Positions 1 through 9,716 of a stretch of 64,000 nucleotides of DNA are shown here, piece by piece. Source of the DNA: Betaproteobacteria bacterium (GTDB taxonomy: Bacteria > Pseudomonadota > Gammaproteobacteria > Burkholderiales > Rhodocyclaceae). Under the pieces are notes generated by a model. That model did not search any database. It had not been told where the DNA came from and worked only from the letters and a program-made list of their open reading frames with translations. A program made the translations under genes and the position numbers. The first letter of the stretch is position 1. The number at the start of each line of letters is the position of its first letter. The stretch spans positions 1 through 64,000 of the forward strand of contig WQYQ01000017.1 in assembly GCA_009781175.1 (NCBI GenBank), given 5' to 3'.

Positions 1-1
1 A

Positions 2-106
2 AAACTCGAAGCGATCCGCTGTCTCAAGCGTTATATCGCGCGGGAGGTCTACGCTGTAATCCGGCAGCGCAACCTCCAGATCAGGCAGGTTCAAATTACC
101 TCTTGA
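2..106 (+). CDS. IS110-family transposase, C-terminal end (cut by window edge)
   Basis: The frame is open from the window edge and ends at TGA 104-106, giving 34 visible residues. They include 'EAIRCLKRYIAREVY', the characteristic helix at the C-terminus of IS110/IS116/IS902-type transposases (DEDD recombinases). The bases just after the stop (about 104-122) resemble the short tail that follows the transposase in many IS110 elements. The catalytic domains and any left-end bridge-RNA region would lie outside the window. I cannot tell whether the element is intact. The assignment rests on one short motif remembered from the family. Confidence 0.6.
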   Translation, partial: KLEAIRCLKRYIAREVYAVIRQRNLQIRQVQITS

Positions 107-122
107 CCTTTAGAAGGGCGTC

Positions 123-1886
123 ATGGGGTCGGACAGGCTCCCGGTCGCGGGTTTTAACGTGTCCAATTCGTTTCAGAAAGCTGCCGAAAACTTCCCCTTG
201 CTGGTTACCCCGATCCCTGCGGACGTTCTACTAAAGGTTGAGCAATACAAGTCCGGGTTGGTACAGGAGGCGGCGGCTACGCAGACCGAAGGTGAGACCG
301 AGAATTCCGCCATGCGGCTTCTTTTCGACTCCACAGCGTTGCTAACCGCGCCGCGCCGCTTTGAGCCACTACGCTTCCTAGAAAAGACCAAAGCAGGCGA
401 TGTGCTGAGCGTATGGGTCAGCGAACCGTCGCTACAAGGCTTGAGCGGCGATCTACTGAAAGAGCGGATGGTGGAGTTGGATCTACTCAAGGATGACTCG
501 CTCGTGCTGCCCGAGACGGTAGGCCTGCGCAACTGCCTAGATAAGCAGGCGGGGGACTTCACAGACTTCACTGAGACCTGGGAGGTACTCGGCGAGGTGC
601 TCGCGCATTCACGTACCGAGGATCAGAGTTTCCACGAGATCGAATCCGAGCGCGGCTTTCTGGATTTCCTGGCGCGATTCCTTAAGGCATCGTTCTATCG
701 CGCGCATGATGAAGTGGACAAGGAATTGACCGTGGTTGACGCTCAGTTCTTTCAAAAATCAGTCGAAACTCTGCTGCACACTTCATATCACGTACATCAT
801 CTGTTTCATGCGACAAAATATGTAGCACTGACTTGGTCGGAGTATTTCGCCATCAAGTTCCTGTGGTGGTATGCCCCAGATACTCTGCTGGCGATCGCCG
901 AAGCCCAGGTGGCTAGTATGCCAACAGAGTCCCAAGGATCGAACGCAGTGCGGCTGTCCCTGTTGAGTCAGATCATTGGCGACATTTCGCTATCGATACA
1001 GTTCGATATCAGCGAGGCTCAACGAGACCGTCTTGTTCATAGCAGCAATGGCTTACTTCAATGGATGGGGCTGAACGCAATCGAACGGCAGTTGGAAGAA
1101 CCAGGGGGGCTCACAGCCGTGCTACAGCTTATGGACGCCTTTGCCAACCCGGAGCGAGTGCGTGCCTTAGGCTGGATGGTTCACCGGGCGGCGAGAAATT
1201 CAAATAAAGTTGAAATCTATAAAGGCTTGGTCGCGGCGTTGCATGAAACCCTGCCGGCGACTATCCCTGCCGAAGAGTTGAAGCGCCTGGTTAATTCCAT
1301 GCGAGGTCATATGTGGCAACTGGCTTGGGCCGAGCCGTGGTTGTTCCAGGATGTTGTCTTTCCCTTGTTGCAGAGTAACCGCGCAATCACCGACGATGCT
1401 TGCGGAATTTGGATGCAGGAGTTGGTTTGCATGCTGGAGCCACAGCCGACAGACCAACCGAGGTTGTTTAAGCGAGAGCGCGAGGGGCAGACGACTAACA
1501 TCACTGCGTTCCTCTTTGCCTACAGTAACTCCGAGCGGCAACAAGTCAGCCTAAGGTCGATGCAGAACATCCTGAAGCAACAGCAACGGATCGTGCTACA
1601 GCCCCTTGCCAGTACCTCGAACTGGAACCGGTGGGACGACGCGCTCACTGTCTCGCTGTGGATACTGGTCTTCGCCAGATGGGGTGAGTTCTATCTGCGC
1701 CAGCGCGACATGACCGATCACGAGTTGGAACGGCTGTCGCGGGACGCCCGAGGGCTGGCCATGGTCAGGCCGATGGGTGAGTGGCGCTCGGAAGGCACTG
1801 GTCAGCAAAGTGATCTCGCTGCGTTTCTCGATCAAGTGGAGGAGCTTTCAGTCGCAAACGATGAGCTGAAAAGCAGCCTTCAATAA
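123..1886 (+). CDS. Unrecognised 587-aa protein, possibly 5'-truncated by the IS110 element
   Basis: I do not recognise this protein. The ATG at 123 has a plausible ribosome site (AGAAGG, 112-117), but that site lies in what looks like the tail of the upstream IS110 element. The first residues read like the middle of a larger protein, so the original N-terminus may have been lost. The chain is largely helical and rich in Trp and Leu, with no signal peptide, clear membrane segment or nucleotide-binding loop that I can see. At least ten Leu codons are CTA, which is scarce in the neighbouring core genes and fits foreign origin. A strong terminator follows directly. Its position in a guaA-adjacent island makes a mobile-element or defence-related role possible, but nothing in the sequence demonstrates one. 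Confidence 0.6.
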   Translation: MGSDRLPVAGFNVSNSFQKAAENFPLLVTPIPADVLLKVEQYKSGLVQEAAATQTEGETENSAMRLLFDSTALLTAPRRFEPLRFLEKTKAGDVLSVWVSEPSLQGLSGDLLKERMVELDLLKDDSLVLPETVGLRNCLDKQAGDFTDFTETWEVLGEVLAHSRTEDQSFHEIESERGFLDFLARFLKASFYRAHDEVDKELTVVDAQFFQKSVETLLHTSYHVHHLFHATKYVALTWSEYFAIKFLWWYAPDTLLAIAEAQVASMPTESQGSNAVRLSLLSQIIGDISLSIQFDISEAQRDRLVHSSNGLLQWMGLNAIERQLEEPGGLTAVLQLMDAFANPERVRALGWMVHRAARNSNKVEIYKGLVAALHETLPATIPAEELKRLVNSMRGHMWQLAWAEPWLFQDVVFPLLQSNRAITDDACGIWMQELVCMLEPQPTDQPRLFKREREGQTTNITAFLFAYSNSERQQVSLRSMQNILKQQQRIVLQPLASTSNWNRWDDALTVSLWILVFARWGEFYLRQRDMTDHELERLSRDARGLAMVRPMGEWRSEGTGQQSDLAAFLDQVEELSVANDELKSSLQ

Positions 1887-1913
1887 ACCGGGCTATTTGG
1901 CCCGGTTGTTTTT
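1886..1913 (+). terminator. Rho-independent terminator after the 587-aa gene
   Basis: An 8-bp stem (1886-1893 with 1900-1907, AACCGGGC/GCCCGGTT) with a 6-nt loop is followed by GTTTTT. It starts on the last base of the stop codon of the upstream gene. Confidence 0.85.
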
Positions 1914-1963
1914 ATCTGCTCAGTGTGTGTTTCAAGACATACCAACCAGTGCCAGATGCCGAA

Positions 1964-2205
1964 TCACTCCCACTCAATCGTCGCCAGCGGTTTGCCCGAA
2001 ACGTCGTAGACCACGCGGTTGATGCCGTGGACTTCGTTGATGATTCGGTTCGATACGCGGCCGAGCAGATCGTAAGGCAGATGCGCCCAGTGCGCGGTCA
2101 TGAAGTCCTGCGTTTGTACGGCGCGCAATGCGACAACGTAGTCATACGTCCTGCCGTCGCCCATTACGCCCACACTCTTGACCGGGAGAAAGACGATAAA
2201 CCGCG
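1964..2205 (-). pseudogene. guaA: Displaced 3' fragment of guaA (about 80 codons)
   Basis: This fragment encodes the last ~80 residues of GMP synthase including the terminal 'ATIEWE' and stop. It matches the end of the intact guaA (4690-4931) with about 16 base differences over ~232 bp, nearly all silent; only two residues differ (His for Arg and Leu for Pro). The match runs a few bases past the stop codon and breaks off at about 2205, just after the stop of the SerC-like gene. There is no start codon or upstream guaA sequence, so it is a remnant. The silent divergence says that the two copies evolved separately as functional guaA ends. This fits an island from a related donor integrated at guaA rather than a recent local duplication. 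Confidence 0.9.
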
Positions 2206-2208
2206 ATG

Positions 2209-3330
2209 CTACCGGCTCTGGAAATCGCGCATGACCTCGACCAGTTTTTCGACGGCGGCTAGCTGCATGCCATTATAGAGCGAGGCACGAATGCCGCCGA
2301 TACTGCGGTGACCACTCAGTCCGCTCAAGCCGGCCCGCGCCGCCATTTCGATGAAGCGATAATGCAATTCCGGCGTCGGTAGCCTGAAAGTGACATTCAT
2401 GGTCGAGCGGTCCGGCCGCGCGGCATGGGCTTGGTAGAAGCCGCCGCTGTCGTCGATCTGCCGGTACAGCAGATCGGCCTTGGCGGCATTAATACGCCCC
2501 ATCGCGGTCAGTCCGCCAATCTCGCCGCGCAACCAGCGCGTGACGAGCAGCACAACATAGATCGCGAACACCGGCGGCGTATTAAGGATTGACGATGCCT
2601 TGATCTGCTCGTGGTAGTCGAGGAATCCTGGCAGCACACCCGGCGCCGGCGCATCCTTCAATAGTTCGTCCTTCATCACTACCACGGTGACCCCTGCGGG
2701 GCCGATGTTCTTCTGCGCATGCGCGTAGATCAACGAAAACTTCGAGAAATCGCCGGGAGCGGACAGAAAGTCGGACGACATGTCACAGATGCGCGGCACG
2801 TCGTCGCGTCCCAGCACGCGGTGGAACTGCAAGCCTTCCACGGTTTCGTTCGAGACGTAATGGAGGTATGGCGCGTCGGGCGCGAAGGCCAGTTCGTTGT
2901 CGGCGGGCAGGCGGTCATAGCCATGCGGTTCGCCGCTCCAGAGTACGCGCACCAGCCCTTCGCGCCGGGCTTCCGGCAGCGCCTTGCCGCTCCAGTAGCC
3001 AGTGTGCAGATATTCAGCCGGATTCGCGCGACCGGCCAGCAGCGCCATGGGCACCATGGTGAACTGTTGCGTGGCGCCACCTTGCAGGAACAGGACGTGA
3101 TAGTTGTCTGGCAGGCCCAGCAGACTGCGCACGTTGTCTTGCAGCTCGGCCACCACCGATGCGAACCAATCCGAACGATGGCTGATTCCCAGAATGGACA
3201 AGCCAGCGCCGGGCGCCTCGCGGATGGCCTCCTGCGCTTGCCGCAACACGGTGTCGGGCAGAACGCCGGGGCCGCCCGAGAAATTCAGGCGGTTACGCTC
3301 GTCGATGGATACGGTTTCAATGCTTTCCAT
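2209..3330 (-). CDS. SerC-like phosphoserine aminotransferase paralogue
   Basis: This 373-aa fold-type I PLP aminotransferase belongs to the SerC family, which interconverts 3-phosphohydroxypyruvate and O-phosphoserine with glutamate/2-oxoglutarate. Family landmarks are '[10 protein letters not shown]' (16-25), 'SHRS' (50-53), the Trp that stacks on the cofactor (W113), the PLP lysine K207 in '[10 protein letters not shown]', and the phosphate-binding pair H341-R342 with R348. The phosphate-binding residues are kept, so a phosphorylated substrate is likely. It differs clearly from the resident SerC at 57183-58295: it has 'GGATQQF' where the resident one has 'GGAIAENA', so it is not a recent duplicate. 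It starts 7 bases after the ATP-grasp gene and probably forms an operon with it. The exact substrate is unproven. Confidence 0.8.
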   Translation of the reverse strand: MESIETVSIDERNRLNFSGGPGVLPDTVLRQAQEAIREAPGAGLSILGISHRSDWFASVVAELQDNVRSLLGLPDNYHVLFLQGGATQQFTMVPMALLAGRANPAEYLHTGYWSGKALPEARREGLVRVLWSGEPHGYDRLPADNELAFAPDAPYLHYVSNETVEGLQFHRVLGRDDVPRICDMSSDFLSAPGDFSKFSLIYAHAQKNIGPAGVTVVVMKDELLKDAPAPGVLPGFLDYHEQIKASSILNTPPVFAIYVVLLVTRWLRGEIGGLTAMGRINAAKADLLYRQIDDSGGFYQAHAARPDRSTMNVTFRLPTPELHYRFIEMAARAGLSGLSGHRSIGGIRASLYNGMQLAAVEKLVEVMRDFQSR

Positions 3331-3337
3331 GCTTCAT

Positions 3338-4591
3338 TCAGTTTGGCAATGTCTGCCGCGCTTTCAGGCGGCAGAATAATTCTTCAACGGCGCGACGGAC
3401 CTTCGCCATGGTTTCCTGCTTGTGCGGAAACATGTCCGGCGGGTCCATCGCATGGATGACCATGACATGGTCCACCTCGAAGATCAGCAACTCGCCCGCG
3501 GGACTTTCGGCGCAATCAATCGCGACATAGTCCAGCCCGCAGCGCGTGGCTACGGCTTCGAGGGCGGCCCGGTGGCGGCGCGCAAAGGCATCGAACTCCG
3601 CCATGAACGCGGCCTCTTCCTTGCGCTTGCCTTCATCGACCAACATGCCGGCGTTGACGTAGTGGATCATCCAATGCGACGAAATCGCCATGTGGCAGGC
3701 GAAGGGCTCGCCCGCGACGAGCGCGACGCGGTACTTGCGGAATAGCCCGTCGGCGCTGCGGTAGTCGATGAAGCGCGACAAATAGAAATCCAGACCCGAC
3801 GCCGCGTCCAAGTACGGCAGGATGGCCGCAGCGTCGTCGATTTTTTCAAGATCGCGCCCTGCCTGTGAGCCGACCGGTCGCAGGATGATGGGGAAACGGC
3901 AATCGGGCGCCATGTCCGCCAGCGCCGCCCGACCGTGCGCGACGGCCTCCAGGCGATGCCGGTCCACCAGATGGGTAAGCGGCATCAGTACGCCTGGCGC
4001 ATCCCGCAGCAGGAGGCTGGCGGCATGGCGTTCGACATTCGGGATACATGAGGGCCGGTTGACAACTGGCCGGTCCCAATCGGCCAGGATTTGCTCCAGC
4101 GCGCGCAGAACCGGACGGTTGGCGGCGCTGTCCGACATCCCCACCAGCAATGCGTCATGCGGCGGAATCTCAACCGGCAGCGGCTGGTCCGGCGAGGCGT
4201 AATACAAGACCAGATCGATGCACGTGGTTTCCAGCAGGCAATCGAGCGGCGTGTTTTCGGCCAGATCACCAGGCGCCACCAGCATGAGCACACGGCAGCG
4301 CGCGGGCTGCTCGTTTGCCGGCAGATCAAACTGCCGTGCCAGCAACAGCCCTTGCTCCTGAATGTTCAACCCCAGTTGGCGCTCGCCTACGCAAAAAAAG
4401 GCGGTGGCCAGGTTCATCCAGAGCGCGGCGTTGTCGTAGTCCTCGCCGGCCCGCGCCAACAGGGATTGAGCGACGAAGCGCAGATCGCCGTACTCGATGC
4501 TGAGCCGCAGGAAGGGCGCAAGCCCGAGAAACATCTTGTCCGCGTGGTTGATGATCATCTGGCCCAACTCGGCAGTCTGAACACCCTGCAT
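3338..4591 (-). CDS. ATP-grasp ligase with helical (TPR-like) N-terminal region
   Basis: I chose the start at 4591 (417 aa) because GAGGAAGG lies just upstream; the frame is open further, into the end of guaA. Residues 1-95 are helical and TPR-like. A pre-ATP-grasp Rossmann-like part covers about 98-210, with 'RVLMLVAPGDLAENTPLD' and 'DALLVGMSDSAANRPVL'. The ATP-grasp core follows: 'FPIILRPVGSQAG' (233-245), 'YRVALVAGEPFACHMA' and the metal-ligand region 'DYVAIDC...LLIFEVDHV' (354-376), where D374 stands in the place usually held by Asn. Such enzymes join a carboxylate to an amine through an acyl phosphate, for example RimK or glutathione synthetase. The substrate is unknown. Pairing with a SerC paralogue suggests an amino-acid-derived product. 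Confidence 0.65.
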   Translation of the reverse strand: MQGVQTAELGQMIINHADKMFLGLAPFLRLSIEYGDLRFVAQSLLARAGEDYDNAALWMNLATAFFCVGERQLGLNIQEQGLLLARQFDLPANEQPARCRVLMLVAPGDLAENTPLDCLLETTCIDLVLYYASPDQPLPVEIPPHDALLVGMSDSAANRPVLRALEQILADWDRPVVNRPSCIPNVERHAASLLLRDAPGVLMPLTHLVDRHRLEAVAHGRAALADMAPDCRFPIILRPVGSQAGRDLEKIDDAAAILPYLDAASGLDFYLSRFIDYRSADGLFRKYRVALVAGEPFACHMAISSHWMIHYVNAGMLVDEGKRKEEAAFMAEFDAFARRHRAALEAVATRCGLDYVAIDCAESPAGELLIFEVDHVMVIHAMDPPDMFPHKQETMAKVRRAVEELFCRLKARQTLPN

Positions 4592-4687
4592 TTTTCCTTC
4601 CTCACTGACTTCCACCGCCGTATAGCACAGCACTTGATCGAACAACGCGATATGGCGCCAAACGGTACCAGCCATTGCCAGACATCC

Positions 4688-4931
4688 AATCACTCCCACT
4701 CAATCGTCGCTGGCGGTTTGCCCGAAACGTCGTAGACCACGCGATTGATGCCGCGGACTTCGTTGATGATCCGGTTCGATACACGGCCAAGCAGATCGTA
4801 AGGCAGATGCGCCCAGTGCGCGGTCATGAAGTCCTGTGTCTGTACGGCGCGTAATGCGACAACATAGTCATATGTCCTGCCGTCGCCCATTACGCCCACG
4901 CTTTTGACCGGGAGAAAAACGGTGAAAGCTT
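4688..4931. repeat. guaA 3'-end direct repeat, resident copy (partner of 1962-2205)
   Basis: This ~243-bp segment is the 3' end of the intact guaA. It is directly repeated, at roughly 93% identity by eye, at 1962-2205. Both copies share a few bases beyond the stop codon (TGCCAGA at 4677-4683 and again near 1952-1958). The last bases of guaA, encoding 'ATIEWE' and the stop, are a recognised attachment site for tyrosine-recombinase islands. The two copies therefore probably mark island boundaries. No integrase gene is visible in the window. Confidence 0.75.
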
Positions 4932-6273
4932 GGCTTGTGAGTTCGTACCAGCTTTTGCCCGATGTTTCGTCGATTGTTTTGTGCAGTTCTTCGATGAAAA
5001 TCGCATCGGCGCGGCGCAGTAAATCCGCATACTCGCGCTTTACTTCGCCAAGAATCCGCACGCCAAGGCCAGGGCCTGGGAACGGGTGGCGATAGACCAT
5101 GTTGTGCGGCAAGCCGAGCGCCATACCGAGCGTGCGCACTTCGTCCTTGAACAAATCGCGCAAGGGTTCGAGCAGTTTCAGATGCAAGGTATCGGGCAAG
5201 CCGCCGACATTGTGATGGCTCTTGATTGTCGTCGCTTTCTTTGTTTTCGCGCCGCCGGATTCGATAACGTCCGGGTAAATTGTGCCTTGGGCCAGCCATT
5301 TCGCATTGGTGAGCTTGGCCGATTCAGTCTGAAAGACTTCGACAAATTCTTTGCCGATGATTTTGCGCTTGGCTTCGGGGTCGGTGACTCCGGCAAGCTT
5401 GGCCATGAACTGTTCGCTCGCATCCACATGAACGATTTTCACGCCCATGTTGCGCGCGAACATGTCCATGACCATTTCGGCTTCATTGAGACGCAACAGG
5501 CCATGATCGACGAATACGCAGGTCAATTGTGTGCCGATCGCGCGATGCAGCAGCGCTGCGGCAACCGATGAGTCGACGCCGCCCGAAAGCCCAAGGATCA
5601 CCTCTTCGTCACCGACCTGTTCACGAATTTTTGCGACCGCTTCGGCAATATAGTCGCCCATGACCCAGTCGGCTTTTGCGCCGCAGATCTCGCGCACGAA
5701 GCGTTGGAGTATTTCCGCGCCTTGCAGCGTGTGAGTGACTTCGGGATGGAACTGAAGCGCATAGAAACGGCGCGTTTCGTCGGCCATACCCGCAATCGGA
5801 CAGCTTGGCGTCGAAGCCATTACTTTGAAGCCGGGAGGTAATTCGGCAACTTTATCGCCGTGGCTCATCCAGGCTTTGAGCATGCCCTGCCCGTCGACGG
5901 TGCGGAAATCCTCAATGCCATTGAGCAGTTTGGTGTGGCCGTGGGCGCGAACTTCGGCATAGCCGAATTCGCGTAATTTGCCTGCTTCAACTTTGCCGCC
6001 GAGCTGTTGCGCCATTGTCTGCATGCCGTAGCAGATGCCGAGCACCGGAACGCCGAGTTCGAAAACCGCCTGTGGCGCTTTGTCCGTTGCTTCCTCGTAG
6101 GCCGACATATGACTGCCGGAGAGGATGACGCCCTTTGCGCCGAAGCTGCGCACAAAATCATCCGTCACATCGCAAGAGTGGATTTCGCAATAGACATTTG
6201 CCTCACGCACCCGGCGCGCGATCAACTGGGTAACTTGGGAACCGAAATCGAGAATCAGAATCTTGTCGTGCAT
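4690..6273 (-). CDS. guaA: GMP synthase (glutamine-hydrolysing)
   Basis: This 527-aa enzyme converts XMP, glutamine and ATP to GMP, the last step of guanine nucleotide synthesis. The class I glutamine amidotransferase domain (1-~200) has its nucleophile C81 in 'GICYGMQ' and the His/Glu pair in 'QFHPEVTHT'. The ATP-pyrophosphatase domain follows with the PP-loop '[16 protein letters not shown]', and then the dimerisation domain ending in 'PATIEWE'. It lies downstream of guaB with ~96 bases between them that contain a strong hairpin. The C-terminus coincides with the island junction: a second, slightly different copy of the last ~80 codons lies at 1964-2205, so the present 3' end may have been supplied by the incoming element. 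Confidence 0.98.
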   Translation of the reverse strand: MHDKILILDFGSQVTQLIARRVREANVYCEIHSCDVTDDFVRSFGAKGVILSGSHMSAYEEATDKAPQAVFELGVPVLGICYGMQTMAQQLGGKVEAGKLREFGYAEVRAHGHTKLLNGIEDFRTVDGQGMLKAWMSHGDKVAELPPGFKVMASTPSCPIAGMADETRRFYALQFHPEVTHTLQGAEILQRFVREICGAKADWVMGDYIAEAVAKIREQVGDEEVILGLSGGVDSSVAAALLHRAIGTQLTCVFVDHGLLRLNEAEMVMDMFARNMGVKIVHVDASEQFMAKLAGVTDPEAKRKIIGKEFVEVFQTESAKLTNAKWLAQGTIYPDVIESGGAKTKKATTIKSHHNVGGLPDTLHLKLLEPLRDLFKDEVRTLGMALGLPHNMVYRHPFPGPGLGVRILGEVKREYADLLRRADAIFIEELHKTIDETSGKSWYELTSQAFTVFLPVKSVGVMGDGRTYDYVVALRAVQTQDFMTAHWAHLPYDLLGRVSNRIINEVRGINRVVYDVSGKPPATIEWE

Positions 6274-6309
6274 GGCAATGTTTCAAGGCAAATATGGTCT
6301 ATCGAACGC

Positions 6310-6343
6310 GCAAGGGGCAAGGCTCATATGCCTTACCCCTTGC
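6310..6343 (-). other. Strong hairpin between guaB and guaA
   Basis: Two 14-base arms (6310-6323 and 6330-6343) pair with only one G-U wobble in the minus-strand transcript, around a 6-base loop. No U-run follows, so it is not a classical terminator. It could be an RNA processing or stability element that sets the guaB:guaA ratio. The function is inferred. Confidence 0.6.
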
Positions 6344-6369
6344 TCTCAACGCATTGGATTCAAAACCGA

Positions 6370-8343
<1,974 letters not shown>

Positions 8344-8345
8344 GG

Positions 8346-8378
8346 AAAAACGGAGCCGCGTTGAGCGGCTTCATTTTT
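8346..8378. terminator. Bidirectional terminator between the DUF4124 gene and rnfH
   Basis: The stem AGCCGC/GCGGCT (8354-8359 with 8365-8370) has a GTTGA loop. It is followed by TCATTTTTT on the plus strand, and in the other direction by a U-run arising from AAAAACGG. It serves both converging genes. Confidence 0.8.
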
Positions 8379-8714
8379 TCAGACTTCTCCAGCTGCTCCG
8401 CCGCCTTTCTTGGTCGCTTTACCCTCCTCGGCCCGGCGACGTCTGACTTCTTTGGGATCTGCCTGCAACGGCCGGTAGATTTCCACGCGATCCTGATCGC
8501 GCAGCAGCGTAGCGGGGTTGCACAGCTTGCCGTAAATTCCAAAACGTCCGTTTTTTGAATCGATTTCCGGATACTTCTGCATCAGCCCGGAAACCTCCAG
8601 GGCTTGCTGTAGGGAGCAGCCGTGCGGCAATTTCAAACGGATCAAATCCGCCTTATGCGGCAAAGCATAGACGACTTCGATATTGAGCGAATCCTTGCTA
8701 TCGGTTTGAGCCAT
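8379..8714 (-). CDS. rnfH: RnfH/RatB family protein
   Basis: This 111-aa protein has a ubiquitin-like (beta-grasp) fold of the RnfH/UPF0125 family. Family features are 'IEVVYALPHKADLIRLKLP' near the start and 'VEIYRPLQADPKEVRRRRA' near the end, followed by a basic tail. It overlaps the 3' end of ratA by 17 bases, the standard ratA-ratB pairing of proteobacteria, so the two are co-translated. The molecular role is not settled for the family; the proposed toxin-antitoxin pairing with RatA is debated. Confidence 0.9.
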   Translation of the reverse strand: MAQTDSKDSLNIEVVYALPHKADLIRLKLPHGCSLQQALEVSGLMQKYPEIDSKNGRFGIYGKLCNPATLLRDQDRVEIYRPLQADPKEVRRRRAEEGKATKKGGGAAGEV

Positions 8715-9138
8715 AAACCTGCTCCGCGCGTTTTACGAACGCATCGACGAAAGTGTTTGCAATATGGTGGAACACCGGCCCGACCGCTTTTTCGATCAGC
8801 TTGCTCGAAAACTCATAGAGCAAACGAAACTCTATCTTGCAAGCCGTCGCGCCGAGCGCCCGGAAAATCCACTCCCCTTCGAGCCGCTTGAAAGGCCCTT
8901 CGACAAGGCGGATCGTCATTCGCTCCGGGAAGGTTTTTGCGTTCTCGGTCGCGAAATGCGATTTGATGCCGTGGTAGTTGATATGCAGCCGCGCCGCGGT
9001 GCGAACTTCATCGCGACCGAGCACTTCGGCGCCGCCGCACCAGGGCAAGAATTTCGGATAGTCCTCGACCTGATCGACAAGTTTGAATATTTGGGCGGGC
9101 GTAAACTCAATCAAAACGCGCTTGGAAACTTCAGCCAT
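8698..9138 (-). CDS. ratA: RatA / COQ10-type START-domain protein
   Basis: This 146-aa protein is a single polyketide-cyclase/START (COQ10) domain. 'VEDYPKFLPWCGGAEVL' lies near residue 25 and 'GPVFHHIANTFVDAFVKRA' forms the C-terminal helix. Homologues are described either as ubiquinone-binding chaperones or as RatA, an inhibitor of 70S assembly in E. coli. It is first in the ratA-rnfH pair and divergent from smpB across 66 bases, the usual arrangement. Confidence 0.92.
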   Translation of the reverse strand: MAEVSKRVLIEFTPAQIFKLVDQVEDYPKFLPWCGGAEVLGRDEVRTAARLHINYHGIKSHFATENAKTFPERMTIRLVEGPFKRLEGEWIFRALGATACKIEFRLLYEFSSKLIEKAVGPVFHHIANTFVDAFVKRAEQVYGSNR

Positions 9139-9204
9139 AGAGCTGGCAGCCGGTCGTGTTGCTAGAATTTAGTATTTTAGCGGCTCCCCAAGGAGTTTTC
9201 GCGT

Positions 9205-9651
9205 ATGAGCATCATCGACAACCGCAAAGCCACCCACGATTATTTCATTGAAGAGCGTTTCGAAGCCGGCATGGCGCTGGAGGGCTGGGAGGTGAAAGCG
9301 ATTCGCGCCGGCCGCGCGCAGATCAAGGAAGCCTACGTCATCGTTCGCGATGCGGAGATGTTCGTCATCGGCATGCACATCAGCCCCCTGCTGTCCGCCT
9401 CGACGCATATCAAACCCGATCCGACACGCACACGCAAACTGCTGCTGCACAGCGAAGAGATCAACAAGCTGATCGGCAAAGTCGAGCGCGCCGGCTATAC
9501 CCTTGTCCCGCTCGATCTGCATTACAGCAAGGGCCGGATCAAGCTGGCGATTGGTTTGGGTAAAGGCAAGAAGCTCTATGACAAACGCGAAAGCGAAAAG
9601 CAGAAGGATTGGGACCGGGAAAAGCAGCGCCTGATGCGCAGTAAGGTTTGA
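9205..9651 (+). CDS. smpB: SsrA-binding protein SmpB
   Basis: This 148-aa protein binds tmRNA and delivers it to stalled ribosomes (trans-translation). The OB-fold core starts with '[20 protein letters not shown]' and contains '[19 protein letters not shown]'. The C-terminal '[20 protein letters not shown]' is the tail that enters the mRNA channel. AAGGAG precedes the start, and a strong bidirectional terminator follows. Confidence 0.97.
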   Translation: MSIIDNRKATHDYFIEERFEAGMALEGWEVKAIRAGRAQIKEAYVIVRDAEMFVIGMHISPLLSASTHIKPDPTRTRKLLLHSEEINKLIGKVERAGYTLVPLDLHYSKGRIKLAIGLGKGKKLYDKRESEKQKDWDREKQRLMRSKV

Positions 9652-9667
9652 AGCTTAAGCGCTTGAA

Positions 9668-9701
9668 ATAAAAATGGCGGGATTGCTTCCCGCCATTTTT
9701 A
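9668..9701. terminator. Bidirectional terminator between smpB and ppsA
   Basis: A long stem (AAAATGGCGGG / CCCGCCATTTT) with the loop ATTGCTT sits between converging smpB and ppsA. There are A-runs on one side and T-runs on the other, so it works in both directions. Confidence 0.9.
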
Positions 9702-9716
9702 TTGAGCAAAGCCAGA

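Noticed and set aside
1964-2173. 69-codon gene starting [12 protein letters not shown]
   Set aside because: It is the tail of guaA read from an internal Met; a fragment, not an independent gene.
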